Numbered from the stretch's first letter, positions 1 through 8,807 are shown. The stretch is DNA of 46,818 nt from an uncultured Eubacteriales bacterium (GCA_910584745.1 CAJUDG010000007.1:150764-197581), one strand, 5' to 3'. A program made the numbers and translations. Notes: generated from the sequence alone by a model not told the origin.

Positions 1-1524
1 CATGGCAGCACGATAGATTCTATAACGGACGTAGTAAGCGGCAGCACGATAGCCGCGCCCGCAGCGCCGACAGTGGAAGGGTGGATCTTCGGCGGCTGGT
101 ATAGAGAAGCGGACTGTACGACTGCCTGGAACTTCACCACCGACACAGTGACGGCAGACACCACGCTCTACGCCAAATGGACGAAGGTTGAGGAGCCGCC
201 GCCGGTAGACCCGGACGCGGGACATGAGGTAATCGTGGGCGATGGCGCGCCGCCGGTGCAGGCCGGCGGGCTGGGCGATGTGGTGGATGAAGTGAAGGCG
301 GAGAGCCCCGGCGCTTCCAGTGTGAAGATCACCATGACGGTGGAGAAGAAGGATGAAACAGATCCTTCGGCCCAGAAGATCAAGGAAGAGGCTCCAGCGG
401 GCGCGGCCCTGGAGTATCTGGATATAGGGATAACCAAGGATGTGGACGGAGCCATATCCACCATCTCCAGTACCTCAAGGGTGATAGATGTGAAGGTCTC
501 CTTCGACTTTAACGGAAAGAGCGAGATCGCCATATACAGGGAGCACGACGGCAGTGTGGAGCGCTTTACCGAGAGCGAAAGCGGGACAGACGGCACCTTT
601 AAGCTGGACCGGGTGAACGGGTTTATCCACATCTTCGCCCAGAAGTTCTCCGTGTATGCCATCAGCTATAAAAAGGAGAGTTCACCCGGCGGCTCGTCAG
701 GTGGCTCAACAGGTACGGTCAGCTATATGATAACCGCTTCGGCGGGGCCGGGCGGCAGCATCTCCCCCAGCGGAGATATCCGGGTGGTGGCATATAGGAG
801 CCTGACCCTGACCGTCACGCCGGAGGAGGGCTATCGGATAGCCGACGTGCTGGTGGACGGCAAGAGCGTGGGCCCGGTGTCCGCCTATACCTTCAGGAAT
901 GTGCTGGCGGCCCACAGGATAAGCGCGGTCTTCGAGCCGTTGGAGCCGCCCCCGCAGCCGGGCTGCCAAAGGGACGAGAGCTGCCCTGCGTGGCCGTATA
1001 TAGACGTGAACCTTGGTGAATGGTATCACGACGGCATCCACTACTGCCTGGAAAAGGGGCTGATGACCGGCTATGCCGCAGACCGTTTCGGTCCCGGCGA
1101 TCGCCTTACCAGGGCCCAGCTTACCCAGATACTCTATAACCTGGCGGGGAGGCCCGAGGTCTCTGGGCCAAGCGGCTTTAAGGATGTGCCGGAGAACGCC
1201 TGGTATGCCAAGGCCGTGGCCTGGGCCAGAGAGGCCGGTGTGGTCAGCGGCTACAGCGACACCCGGTTTGCCCCGGGCGACCTGATAACCCGGGAGCAGC
1301 TGGCGGCGATGATCTGGCGCTATGCCGGGTCGCCGGCGGACCCGCGGGCGGCGCTTTCCTTCAAGGATTCGGCGCTGGTCTCCGCCTATGCCGGCACGGC
1401 CATGCGCTGGGCGGTGGCAGAGGGCATCGTCAGCGGTCACGACGGCTACCTGGAGCCCAGGGAACCGGCCACAAGAGCCCAGGCAAGCTCCATGATAATG
1501 CGGTTCTGTACGGTAAATGCCTGA
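1..1524 (+). CDS. Secreted InlB-repeat / SLH-domain surface protein (5' partial)
   Basis: The frame is open from base 1, so the start codon and signal peptide lie to the left of the window; about 507 residues are seen. In order they are: an InlB B-type (Listeria-Bacteroides) repeat with GWYREADC and TLYAKW (in-window residues 25-61), a beta-rich region (about 70-220), a Gly/Ser linker, a divergent InlB-like repeat (about 240-315), then three SLH domains (about 333-385, 395-445, 455-505) with the usual F/Y-x-DV...WY and GY/F-x-PGD...TRAQ signatures. SLH triplets bind pyruvylated secondary cell-wall polymer, so the protein is anchored at the cell surface. The repeats suggest an adhesin or structural role, which is inference. 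A perfect hairpin follows the stop. Confidence 0.9.
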   Translation, partial: HGSTIDSITDVVSGSTIAAPAAPTVEGWIFGGWYREADCTTAWNFTTDTVTADTTLYAKWTKVEEPPPVDPDAGHEVIVGDGAPPVQAGGLGDVVDEVKAESPGASSVKITMTVEKKDETDPSAQKIKEEAPAGAALEYLDIGITKDVDGAISTISSTSRVIDVKVSFDFNGKSEIAIYREHDGSVERFTESESGTDGTFKLDRVNGFIHIFAQKFSVYAISYKKESSPGGSSGGSTGTVSYMITASAGPGGSISPSGDIRVVAYRSLTLTVTPEEGYRIADVLVDGKSVGPVSAYTFRNVLAAHRISAVFEPLEPPPQPGCQRDESCPAWPYIDVNLGEWYHDGIHYCLEKGLMTGYAADRFGPGDRLTRAQLTQILYNLAGRPEVSGPSGFKDVPENAWYAKAVAWAREAGVVSGYSDTRFAPGDLITREQLAAMIWRYAGSPADPRAALSFKDSALVSAYAGTAMRWAVAEGIVSGHDGYLEPREPATRAQASSMIMRFCTVNA

Positions 1525-1544
1525 ATAGAGTTATAGCAGCAGAA

Positions 1545-1578
1545 GAGCCCTGCCGGTCTTTGAAAACCGGCAGGGCTC
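1545..1578. terminator. Bidirectional intrinsic terminator
   Basis: A 13-bp perfect stem (GAGCCCTGCCGGT with its complement) has an 8-nt loop. It lies between the stop of the SLH gene on the plus strand and the end of the ACT-domain gene on the minus strand, so it can serve both. Confidence 0.85.
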
Positions 1579-1593
1579 TATATTTGTTACAGC

Positions 1594-2028
1594 TTATATA
1601 TCCGAGATATTGTCCTGGGACACGAGCTTTATGCCCCTGGCCCCAAGGGCGGCACAGGCCGACTTGGTGTCCTGGACGCGGAAGATCATGTAGGCGTGGT
1701 CCACGTCGCCGCCGCCCAGGAAGGCGTACATGTACTCCACGTTGACCCCCGCCTCGGTCAGCACCTCCAGCACACGGTGCAGGCCGCCGGGCTCGTCGGG
1801 GATAAGCACCGCCAGCACCGGGGTCAGCTTGTGCACGAAGCCGCCGTCCTTAAGGACCGTGGCCGCCTTGTACACGTCGTCCACGATTATGCGGACAATG
1901 CCGAAGTCGTTGGTCTCCGCGAGGCTCAGGGCCCGCATGTCTATGCCGTTCTCCGCCAGCAGCGCCGTCATGTTCGTAAGCGTGCCGGGACGGTTTTCAA
2001 GAAAAACGGATATCTGGTTTACTGTCAT
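1594..2028 (-). CDS. Tandem ACT-domain protein (amino-acid-binding regulator)
   Basis: The 144-residue protein is two ACT domains back to back. The first has ISVFLENRPGTLTNMTALL (residues 5-25), the second LAVLIPDEPGGLHRVLEVL (about 75-95); the PGxL turn of each is the ligand-binding loop. There is no catalytic domain. It starts 13 nt after the phenylacetate-CoA ligase gene and is the last gene of the six-gene minus-strand operon. Small double-ACT proteins are often encoded beside paaK-like ligases and ior genes. The likely role is sensing an aromatic amino acid or aryl acid, but no target is visible. Confidence 0.85.
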   Translation of the reverse strand: MTVNQISVFLENRPGTLTNMTALLAENGIDMRALSLAETNDFGIVRIIVDDVYKAATVLKDGGFVHKLTPVLAVLIPDEPGGLHRVLEVLTEAGVNVEYMYAFLGGGDVDHAYMIFRVQDTKSACAALGARGIKLVSQDNISDI

Positions 2029-2041
2029 GGCTTATCCCTCC

Positions 2042-3343
2042 TCAGATTTTTCTCTTGTCAATGACCCTTACCGCCTTGCCCTCGCTCCTGACGATGGACT
2101 TGGGCGCCACCAGCGTCACCTTGGCCGTCAGGCCCAGCATGGACCTAAGGCCCTCTACCAGCTCCTTCTGGCGCTCCGCGATGTCGCCCAGGTTGTCGGT
2201 GAACATCTCGGGGGTCATCTCCACCTGCACGTCCAGGGTGTCGGTATTCTTCACCCTGTCGACTATTATCTGGTAGTTGGCCGGGTAGCCGTTATTCAGC
2301 AGCACCGTCTCTATCTGGGACGGGAATACGTTTGCGCCGCGGATAATGAGCATATCGTCCGTGCGGCCCTGGGGTTTGGTCATCTTCACGTGGGTTCGCC
2401 CGCAGGAGCAGGGCTCCCTCGTTAGGGTGCAGATGTCTCTGGTGCGGTATCTGAGCAGCGGGAAGGCCTCTTTTGTGATGGAGGTGAACACCAGCTCCCC
2501 CTGGCTGCCCTCGGGCAGCACCTCGCCGGTCTCGGGGTCGATTATCTCGGCGATGAAGTGGTCCTCGTTGATGTGCATCCCGGTCTGGGCCGAGCACTCG
2601 AAGGACACACCGGGGCCGGAGAGCTCCGTAAGGCCGTAGATGTCATAGGCCTTGATGCCCAGTGTGTTCTCGATATCCCTTCTCATCTCCTGGCTCCAGG
2701 CCTCCGCGCCGAAGATGCCGGCCTTAAGCGGTATCTCGTCGGGGGTAAGTCCCATCTCCTTCATGGTTTCGCCTATGTACGCCGCGTAGGAGGGCGTGCA
2801 GCAGAGGATGGTGGCGTTAAGGTCCCGGATGAACATTATCTGCCGCTCGGTATTGCCGGAGCTGGTGGGTATGGTCAGGCAGCCCACTTTATGGCTGCCG
2901 CCGTTTAAGCCGGGCCCGCCGGTAAAGAGCCCATAGCCATAGCTCACCTGGCACACGTCCTCGTCGGTGCCCCCCGCCGCCATAATGGCCCGGGCGCAGC
3001 AGTCCTCCCACAGGTCGATGTCGTGCTGGGTGTAGAAGGCCACCACCCGCTTGCCCGTGGTGCCGGAGGTGGACTGTATGCGCACACAGTCCTTAAGGGG
3101 CTTGCCCATGAGCCCGTAGGGGTAGGCTTCTCTGAGGTCAGCCTTTGACAGGAACGGCAGCTTCCAGAGGTCGTCCGAGGACTTGATATCGTCGGGGGTC
3201 AGCCCCTTCGCCTCCATCTTTTTGCGGTAGTATGGGACGTTGTCCCAGACGTGCCGCACCTGCCTGACCAGCCGTTCGTCCTGGAGGGCCTTGATCTGCT
3301 CTCTTGGGGCACATTCGATCTCGGGTTGATAGTAGTGTTCCAT
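2042..3343 (-). CDS. paaK: Phenylacetate-CoA ligase
   Basis: The 433-residue protein has the PaaK family length and architecture: AMP-binding core with SSGTTGK-type P-loop (STSGTTGKRVVAFY near residue 95), YGLTELSGPGVSFEC motif (about 240-255), YRTRDI, and the hinge GRTDDMLIIRGANVFPSQIE leading into the small C-terminal domain. It adenylates an aryl acetate and transfers it to CoA. Beside iorAB it may activate free aryl acids, or run in reverse to gain ATP from arylacetyl-CoA made by the oxidoreductase; the latter direction is inference. The ribosome-binding site AAAGGA lies about 11 nt upstream of the ATG. The 73-nt gap to iorB shows no terminator. Confidence 0.93.
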   Translation of the reverse strand: MEHYYQPEIECAPREQIKALQDERLVRQVRHVWDNVPYYRKKMEAKGLTPDDIKSSDDLWKLPFLSKADLREAYPYGLMGKPLKDCVRIQSTSGTTGKRVVAFYTQHDIDLWEDCCARAIMAAGGTDEDVCQVSYGYGLFTGGPGLNGGSHKVGCLTIPTSSGNTERQIMFIRDLNATILCCTPSYAAYIGETMKEMGLTPDEIPLKAGIFGAEAWSQEMRRDIENTLGIKAYDIYGLTELSGPGVSFECSAQTGMHINEDHFIAEIIDPETGEVLPEGSQGELVFTSITKEAFPLLRYRTRDICTLTREPCSCGRTHVKMTKPQGRTDDMLIIRGANVFPSQIETVLLNNGYPANYQIIVDRVKNTDTLDVQVEMTPEMFTDNLGDIAERQKELVEGLRSMLGLTAKVTLVAPKSIVRSEGKAVRVIDKRKI

Positions 3344-3416
3344 GTTGCATCAGTCCTTTTAGAGTTTATTTATAAAGATCAAGCCTAGACTTTAGAAATA
3401 GTATCTTTGCCTGTTC

Positions 3417-3989
3417 CTATGCCCCCTGCCCAAGCGCAAAGGCCTTCCTGTTAAGCTCCAGGAACTTCGGCGGCACGCAGGCCTCTATAGCCTCCTGCCA
3501 GGCCTCCTGGGGGAAGTCGAAATAGTGGCTGACCCTGCCCAGCAGCACCAGGTTCACGGCCTTCTGGCTCCCAGCCTCCTCGGCGAGTTTCAGGCAGTCC
3601 AGCGCGTCCACCTTGGCCCCGGCGGCCTCCATCTTACTAACCAGCTTCCCGGGGTACTGGGCTGCGCCGGTTATCACGGGCATTGGGTCTATCTGCTGGG
3701 TGTTGGTCACCACCCGGCCCCCGGGCTTCAGATATTCCAGCCATCTGGCCGCCTCAAGAAGCTCGAAGGAGACTATGGCGTCGGCCTGCCCCTTGTCTAT
3801 CACAGGGGAGTATACCTTGTCGCCGTAGCGCACGAAGGTGACCACGCTGCCGCCCCGCTGGCTCATGCCGTGGACCTCGGATACCTTCACGTCGAAGCCC
3901 TGGCCCATCAATAGGTGTCCAAGGAGCTTGCTGGCAAGGAGAGAGCCTTGCCCCCCCACGCCGACTATCATAATATTCTTTGTCTCCAT
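3417..3989 (-). CDS. iorB: Indolepyruvate ferredoxin oxidoreductase, beta subunit
   Basis: The 190-residue protein is of the pyruvate/ketoisovalerate oxidoreductase gamma-type domain family. It begins with a nucleotide-binding MIVGVGGQGSLLASKLLG motif (residues 7-24) followed by VHGMSQRGGSVVTFVRYG, a signature of IorB. It forms a complex with IorA and hands electrons to ferredoxin during CoA-dependent oxidative decarboxylation of arylpyruvates. Its ATG is 2 nt beyond the iorA stop, so the two subunits are likely translationally coupled. Confidence 0.93.
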   Translation of the reverse strand: METKNIMIVGVGGQGSLLASKLLGHLLMGQGFDVKVSEVHGMSQRGGSVVTFVRYGDKVYSPVIDKGQADAIVSFELLEAARWLEYLKPGGRVVTNTQQIDPMPVITGAAQYPGKLVSKMEAAGAKVDALDCLKLAEEAGSQKAVNLVLLGRVSHYFDFPQEAWQEAIEACVPPKFLELNRKAFALGQGA

Positions 3990-3991
3990 AC

Positions 3992-5725
3992 TTAATCCTC
4001 CTTAAACGCGCCGAAGCCGCAGAGCTGCTCACAGACCCCGCAGCCCACGCACTGGGTGCCGTCGATATGGGCCTTGCCGTCCCTGATGGAGATGGCCGGA
4101 CAGCCTATCCTCATGCAGGCCTTGCAGCCCCGGCACTTCTCCGTGTCGACCTTTAACGCGGGCTTATGCTTCACGTATTTTAAGAGCGCGCAAGGCCGTC
4201 TGGAGATTATCACCGAGGGCCCCTCGGCAGCCAGCTCCTCCTTGACCGCGGCCTCGCAGGCCTTAAGGTCGTAGGGGTCCACCACCCGCACTCTGTCAAG
4301 GCCCATGGCTTTACACAGGGCCTCCAGGTCTATCTTGCCCGCCGGGTCACCACGAAGGTTAAAGCCAGTGGTGGGGTTCTGCTGGTGGCCGGTCATGCCG
4401 GTTATGCTGTTGTCAAATATTATCACCGTAGAATTGGACCCGTTATAGGCCACGTTGGCAAGGCCGGTCATGCCCGAGTGCATGAAGGTGGAGTCGCCGA
4501 TAACCGCCACGGTCTCGCCCTCGCTCCCGGACCCCAGGGCCTTGTTGAAGCCGTGCAGCCCGCTTATGGACGCGCCCATGCAAAGGGTCATGTCCATAGC
4601 TCCAAGGGGCGGCATGGCCCCCAAAGTGTAGCAGCCGATATCACCCAGCACCGTGCAGCCTAGCTTTTTCAGCGTGTAGAACAGGCCCCTATGGGGGCAG
4701 CCCGCGCACATCACCGGCGGGCGGTTTGGCAGCTCCTCAGAGAGGCCCTTACCCTCGGGCACCGGCAGGCCAAGCTTTTCTGCCACGATATTCTGGCTCA
4801 GCTCGCCGCACAGCGGGAAGTAGTCCTTGCCCGCCAGCGGGAGGCCCAGCCCCCGGCAGTAGCCCTCTATAAAGGGATCGCCCTCCTCGACCACCACCAG
4901 CAGGCTCACCCTGCCGGCAAAGCTCTTTATCAGTTCATCCGGCAGCGGCCAGACCATCCCCAGCTTCAGCACAGGGAACCTGTCTCCGCAGACCTCCTTC
5001 ACGTACTGATAGCAGGTGCTGGAGGTGATGACGCCGATCTTGCTGTCCTGCCCGTCCTCAACGCGGTTTATCTCCGCCGTCTTGGCCCATTTTGCAAGGC
5101 GCAGGAGCCGGTCCTCTACAATGGGGTGCCGCCTTATGGCGTTGGCCGGGGCCATCACGTACTTCTGGGGGGCCTTCTCATAGGGCTTTGTCTCCGGCTC
5201 CACCCGCTCGGACAGCTCCGCCACGGACTGGGAGTGGGCGACCCTTGTGCACATCTTAAGGAGCACAGGCGTGTCGAACTCCTCAGAGAGCTCGTATGCA
5301 AGCTTCGTGAACTCCAAGGCTTCCTTGGAGTCCGAGGGCTCCAGCATGGGGAGCTTGACGGCTCTGGCGTAGTGCCGGGAGTCCTGCTCGTTCTGTGAGG
5401 AGTGCATACCCGGGTCGTCGGCCACGGCTATGACCATCCCGGCGTTGACCCCGGTATAGCCCATGGTAAATAAGGGGTCCGCCGCCACGTTGAGCCCCAC
5501 GTGCTTCATGCCGCAGAAGCTCCGCTTTCCGGCGAGACTGGCACCGAAGGCCGTCTCCATGGCCACCTTCTCGTTGGGGGCCCACTCGCAGTATATCTCC
5601 GCAAACTTTGCCGCCTCCTCGGTTATCTCCGTGCTGGGGGTGCCCGGATAGCTGGACGCTATGGAGCAGCCCGCCTCATAGAGGCCCCGGGCCACGGCGG
5701 CGTTGCCTAAGATAAGCTTTTTCAT
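3992..5725 (-). CDS. iorA: Indolepyruvate ferredoxin oxidoreductase, alpha subunit
   Basis: The 577-residue protein has IorA family length. It has an N-terminal pyrimidine-binding domain (SYPGTPSTEITE near residue 24), a TPP-binding domain (MCAGCPHRG near 340, GDIGCYTLGAMPP near 360, GDSTFMHSG near 410) and a C-terminal 2x[4Fe-4S] ferredoxin domain (CRGCKACMRIGCP and CVGCGVCEQLCG, about 535-570). It oxidatively decarboxylates indolepyruvate, phenylpyruvate or hydroxyphenylpyruvate (transaminated aromatic amino acids) to the aryl-acetyl-CoA with reduction of ferredoxin. All four cysteines of each cluster motif are present. Confidence 0.95.
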   Translation of the reverse strand: MKKLILGNAAVARGLYEAGCSIASSYPGTPSTEITEEAAKFAEIYCEWAPNEKVAMETAFGASLAGKRSFCGMKHVGLNVAADPLFTMGYTGVNAGMVIAVADDPGMHSSQNEQDSRHYARAVKLPMLEPSDSKEALEFTKLAYELSEEFDTPVLLKMCTRVAHSQSVAELSERVEPETKPYEKAPQKYVMAPANAIRRHPIVEDRLLRLAKWAKTAEINRVEDGQDSKIGVITSSTCYQYVKEVCGDRFPVLKLGMVWPLPDELIKSFAGRVSLLVVVEEGDPFIEGYCRGLGLPLAGKDYFPLCGELSQNIVAEKLGLPVPEGKGLSEELPNRPPVMCAGCPHRGLFYTLKKLGCTVLGDIGCYTLGAMPPLGAMDMTLCMGASISGLHGFNKALGSGSEGETVAVIGDSTFMHSGMTGLANVAYNGSNSTVIIFDNSITGMTGHQQNPTTGFNLRGDPAGKIDLEALCKAMGLDRVRVVDPYDLKACEAAVKEELAAEGPSVIISRRPCALLKYVKHKPALKVDTEKCRGCKACMRIGCPAISIRDGKAHIDGTQCVGCGVCEQLCGFGAFKED

Positions 5726-5743
5726 TATATATGTACCTCCTGA

Positions 5744-6034
5744 TCATATCTCATAGTCGATGCAGGCCCTATCCACGCGTATGCCGCCCACGAACCTGCC
5801 GAACTCCACGTGCTCGGGCGAGACCTGATAGGTGTTGAGTTGGTCCACGGACTCGAAGTCCATTATAAGCGCCACGTCAAAATTGGCGTTGGGCGCGCCC
5901 TGGACCCTGCTCACCGCCCGGCCGCTCTTTATGACCGGCAGTCCGCAGAGCTCCGTCCCCCGCCGCAGGAACTCGGCGGTGTTCTCCTCCTTATTCTCGG
6001 GCTTCAGTGAAAACATAACTATATGCCTTATCAT
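5744..6034 (-). CDS. Dabb (stress-responsive A/B barrel) domain protein
   Basis: This 96-residue single-domain protein opens with MIRHIVMFSLKPE, the conserved first strand and His of the Dabb family, and keeps the central FDVALIMDFESVDQLNTYQ segment and the HVEFG motif. Family members are dimeric ferredoxin-like barrels; some bind or cyclise aromatic polyketides, most have no known function. It lies between the acyl-CoA synthetase and iorA (gaps 14 and 18 nt), so a link to aryl-acid metabolism is implied by context only. Confidence 0.85.
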   Translation of the reverse strand: MIRHIVMFSLKPENKEENTAEFLRRGTELCGLPVIKSGRAVSRVQGAPNANFDVALIMDFESVDQLNTYQVSPEHVEFGRFVGGIRVDRACIDYEI

Positions 6035-6048
6035 AATACTGTATCTCC

Positions 6049-7683
6049 TTATCCCTTATTCTGCGCCTCTACCAGCCGCACGCCGCAGTATATCTCACGA
6101 AGCTTGGGCTTCTCTATCTTTCCCGTGGCGTTTCTCGGCACAGGCGCGAAGATGAGCTTTCTGGGGCGCTTGTACCTGGGCAGGTCCTTGCAGAAGTCCA
6201 TGACCTCCTCCTCGGTGCAGTCCATGCCCTCCTTCACCTGGATGATGGCCGCGGCTATCTCGCCAAGCCGCTGGTCCGGCAGGCCGATAACCGCCACGTC
6301 GTGTATCTTCGGGTGCCCGGAGAGGAAGGCCTCTATCTGCACCGGATACAGGTTCTCGCCGCCGGAAATTATAACGTCCTTCTTGCGGTCCACTAAGTAT
6401 ATGAAGCCGTCCTCATCCTGCCGGGCCATGTCCCCGGTATGCAGCCAGCCGTTTTTCAGCACCTCGCTGGTGGCGGCCTCGTCGTGGTAGTACCCCACCA
6501 TCACGCCGCCGCCCTTGACGCAGAGCTCGCCCACGTCGCCGGGCTTCACGGGCTCACCCTGCTCGTCCACTATCTTCACCCGCCAGCCGTAGCCGGGCAC
6601 GCCGATAGCCCCTACCTTATGGGGGTTCTCCACCCCCAGGTGCACACAGCCGGGGCCGGTGGACTCGGAAAGGCCGTAGTTGGTGTCGTATTTATGGTGC
6701 GGGAAATACTCCCACCAGTGCTTTACAAGGCTTGGGGGAACAGGCTGGGCGCCGATGTGCATCAGCCGCCACTGGGCAAGCTTATAGTCCTCCGTCTTCA
6801 GCTCGCCCCTGTCCAGCGCCGCCAAAATGTCCTGGGCCCAGGGCACTAAGAGCCATACTATTGTGCACTCCTCTGAGGAGACAGCTTCAAAAATGGCCTT
6901 GGGCGAGTTCCCCTTTAAGAGCACGGCCTTGCCCCCGGTAAAGAGGGAGCCGAACCAGTGCATTTTGGCGCCGGTATGGTATAGGGGCGGTATGCACAGG
7001 AACACGTCCTCATGGGTGGTCTCGTGGTGTAAAGCCTCCATTCTTGCCGACTGCATAAGGGCCGAGTGCCGGAGGAGTATGGCCTTTGGAAAGCCCGTGG
7101 TGCCCGAGGAGTAGTAGATGGCCGCCTCGTCCTCGTCGTCTATGAGCACCTTTGGGGGCGCGCTTGAGCAGTTTGCGGCGGCACGATGGTAGTCCTCGGC
7201 AAAGGTGGGGCAGCTGTCCCCCACAAAGAACAGCAGCTTCTCGCCGCCGATATCCGGCACTATCTCCTCCACGCGGCCGATGAACTCCGGCCCGAAGAAC
7301 AGCACGTCCGCGTCCGCAAGCTTCAGGCAGTATCTGATCTCCTCGGCGGTATAGCGGAAGTTCAGCGGCACGGCGATGGCCCCGGTCTTTAGTATGCCAA
7401 AGTATATGGGCAGCCACTCCAGGTTGTTCATCATCAGCAGGGCAACCTTCTGGCCCTTGCGTATGCCCCGGCCCAGCAGCAGGTTTGCCGCCCGGTTCGA
7501 TTTCTCGTCAAAGACGGACCAGGTTATCTCCCGCCTGTAGGGGGCGGGCCCTCCGGGCTGTATGAGCTCATACTCCCTCCAGGTGACCCTCCTGGGCTCC
7601 CGGAGCTCGGGGTTTATCTCTACCAGCGCGGTCATGTCGCCGTAGAGCTTCGAGTTTCTCTCTAACAGGTCTGTAATGGGCAA
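6049..7683 (-). CDS. AMP-dependent acyl/aryl-CoA synthetase
   Basis: The 544-residue protein is of the class I adenylate-forming family. It has the P-loop YYSSGTTGFPKAILLRH (about residues 190-206), the NYGLSESTGPG motif, the hinge GWLHTGDMARQDEDGFIYL...DRKKDVIISGGENLYP and the C-terminal KLIFAPVPRNATGKIEK with the catalytic lysine. The substrate cannot be told from sequence; the operon suggests an aryl or short-chain acid. The start is TTG, chosen because GGAGGG lies 7 nt upstream, whereas the nearby ATG is out of frame. It is the first gene of the six-gene operon, behind a promoter at 7749-7777. Confidence 0.9.
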   Translation of the reverse strand: MPITDLLERNSKLYGDMTALVEINPELREPRRVTWREYELIQPGGPAPYRREITWSVFDEKSNRAANLLLGRGIRKGQKVALLMMNNLEWLPIYFGILKTGAIAVPLNFRYTAEEIRYCLKLADADVLFFGPEFIGRVEEIVPDIGGEKLLFFVGDSCPTFAEDYHRAAANCSSAPPKVLIDDEDEAAIYYSSGTTGFPKAILLRHSALMQSARMEALHHETTHEDVFLCIPPLYHTGAKMHWFGSLFTGGKAVLLKGNSPKAIFEAVSSEECTIVWLLVPWAQDILAALDRGELKTEDYKLAQWRLMHIGAQPVPPSLVKHWWEYFPHHKYDTNYGLSESTGPGCVHLGVENPHKVGAIGVPGYGWRVKIVDEQGEPVKPGDVGELCVKGGGVMVGYYHDEAATSEVLKNGWLHTGDMARQDEDGFIYLVDRKKDVIISGGENLYPVQIEAFLSGHPKIHDVAVIGLPDQRLGEIAAAIIQVKEGMDCTEEEVMDFCKDLPRYKRPRKLIFAPVPRNATGKIEKPKLREIYCGVRLVEAQNKG

Positions 7684-7748
7684 TCTTCATCCCTCCGTCC
7701 GGCCCAGCATATTGGGGCCGGGGTTATTCATTTTCACAATACATATCT

Positions 7749-7777
7749 ATTATAAACTATTTTCCTCGGGCAGTCAA
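7749..7777 (-). promoter_or_regulatory. Sigma-A promoter of the ior/paaK operon
   Basis: On the minus strand TTGACT (7772-7777) and TATAAT (7749-7754) are separated by 17 bp, about 65 nt upstream of the TTG start of the acyl-CoA synthetase. Confidence 0.75.
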
Positions 7778-7802
7778 GAGCGGGGAGAGGGATGCTTTTT
7801 AT

Positions 7803-7830
7803 TGACAGATATGACAGGCTGTGATATACT
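7803..7830 (+). promoter_or_regulatory. Sigma-A promoter of the DUF6440 gene
   Basis: TTGACA (7803-7808) and TATACT (7825-7830) have a 16-bp spacer. They lie just upstream of the small DUF6440 gene and back to back with the ior operon promoter. Confidence 0.7.
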
Positions 7831-7872
7831 TTATCTTGCCTTTAATTTGATTTTACATGGAGGAATTGCATT

Positions 7873-8040
7873 ATGAAGCGTTTTGAGAAGGTCTACAGCC
7901 AGGGCGCCGTCAATGTCACCGAGATATGGGTGGACACCGAGACCGGCGTCAACTACCTCTTTCACGAAGACGGCTATGCCGGGGGCCTGACCCCGCTGCT
8001 GGATAAGGACGGGAAGCCTGTGGTGACGAGAGAGGCTTGA
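7873..8040 (+). CDS. DUF6440-family small protein
   Basis: The 55-residue protein has MKRFEKVYSQGAVNVTEIWV at its start, then DTETGVNYLFH and the central GYAGGLTPLLD, the pattern of the DUF6440 family: a short beta-hairpin-rich protein widespread in Firmicutes with no assigned function. There is no signal peptide or membrane segment. GGAGGAA lies 8 nt upstream of the ATG, a good promoter precedes it, and a perfect UUCG-capped terminator follows 7 nt after the stop, so it is a monocistronic gene. Confidence 0.85.
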   Translation: MKRFEKVYSQGAVNVTEIWVDTETGVNYLFHEDGYAGGLTPLLDKDGKPVVTREA

Positions 8041-8047
8041 AGAAACT

Positions 8048-8077
8048 AAAGAGCCAGCCGTTCGCGGCTGGCTCTTT
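8048..8077. terminator. Bidirectional UUCG-capped terminator
   Basis: A 13-bp perfect stem AAAGAGCCAGCCG closed by the tetraloop TTCG ends in TTT on either strand. It serves the DUF6440 gene (plus) and the nitroreductase gene (minus, stop at 8085). Confidence 0.9.
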
Positions 8078-8084
8078 AATATAT

Positions 8085-8744
8085 CTAAACCCACTCAAAA
8101 TTTTCCGTCCCCGCGCCCAGCGCGAAGTGGTACTTCACAAGCCCAGCGTCCACGCCGGAAAAAATGCCGTTTTCGCACCTGAGCTCCACCATTCTGCCGG
8201 AGCCTGTCAGCATAAATCCCTGCCTGTTGAGGGCCGTAGGGGCCAGCAGCGCCGCTTTTACGCCCTCCTTGAACCACTCCGGCGCGTCCCCCTCATAGGC
8301 GCTGACCTGCCCGGGGGTCTTGGACCTGTGGGGGACCCCCTGGGTCCGGCCGTACCCTGCGGCTATCACGCCAGCTACTCTTTTGCCCGGCGCCAGTTCT
8401 TCCATCAGCCTGCGGTTGAAGGTGCCGCCCGCCCACCAGGTGTTAAGCCCCAGGGCCTGGGCGCTGAGCATCAGCTCCGCCCCGCAGAAGCCCAGGGCCT
8501 CGTCCAGGCCGGGGCGTTCCTCTCCTGCCATGAGGAAATAGTTATGCACCCCCTTCGCCAGCACCAGCCTTATAAGTGCCCCAAAGGCGCGGCTGTCCTC
8601 TGTCTTCAGCTCGATGGCCGTGCCGTGCTCCATGTTCAGCCCTTCGGCCAGCCGGGCCAGCTGTTCCGCGGCCTCCCTTGAAATGGGCTTATCGGTGTAG
8701 CGGCGGACCGTATGTCTCTCCTGCATAGCCTTCTTCATGTCCAT
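8085..8744 (-). CDS. Nitroreductase-family protein (TM1586-like)
   Basis: The 219-residue protein begins MDMKKAMQERHTVRRYTDKP, the FMN-phosphate-binding start of the nitroreductase fold. It has the helix MLSAQALGLNTWWAGG and the later VIAAGYG segment near residue 140 of FMN-dependent oxidoreductases. Its long second half, with PTALNRQGF, matches the single-chain TM1586-type nitroreductases rather than the shorter dimeric NfsB type. The substrate is unknown. An open frame continues 21 codons upstream, but GGGAGG is placed 7 nt before this ATG. It is transcribed divergently from spo0A. Confidence 0.85.
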   Translation of the reverse strand: MDMKKAMQERHTVRRYTDKPISREAAEQLARLAEGLNMEHGTAIELKTEDSRAFGALIRLVLAKGVHNYFLMAGEERPGLDEALGFCGAELMLSAQALGLNTWWAGGTFNRRLMEELAPGKRVAGVIAAGYGRTQGVPHRSKTPGQVSAYEGDAPEWFKEGVKAALLAPTALNRQGFMLTGSGRMVELRCENGIFSGVDAGLVKYHFALGAGTENFEWV

Positions 8745-8778
8745 GGCTGTTCCTCCCAAAAAGGTTTCGATGCCAGAA

Positions 8779-8807
8779 ATTATAGCAGGTCCTGCCCGGC
8801 AGTTCAA
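8779..8807 (-). promoter_or_regulatory. Sigma-A promoter of the nitroreductase gene
   Basis: Minus-strand TTGAAC (8802-8807) and TATAAT (8779-8784) have a 17-bp spacer, about 35 nt upstream of the ATG. Confidence 0.75.

Noticed and set aside
706..1440. A 244-codon minus-strand frame
   Set aside because: It lies opposite the SLH domains, with no recognisable domain and Arg/Gly-rich shadow composition.
4691..5398. A 235-codon plus-strand frame inside iorA
   Set aside because: It is a shadow of the GC-rich iorA gene, whose motifs cover the same bases.
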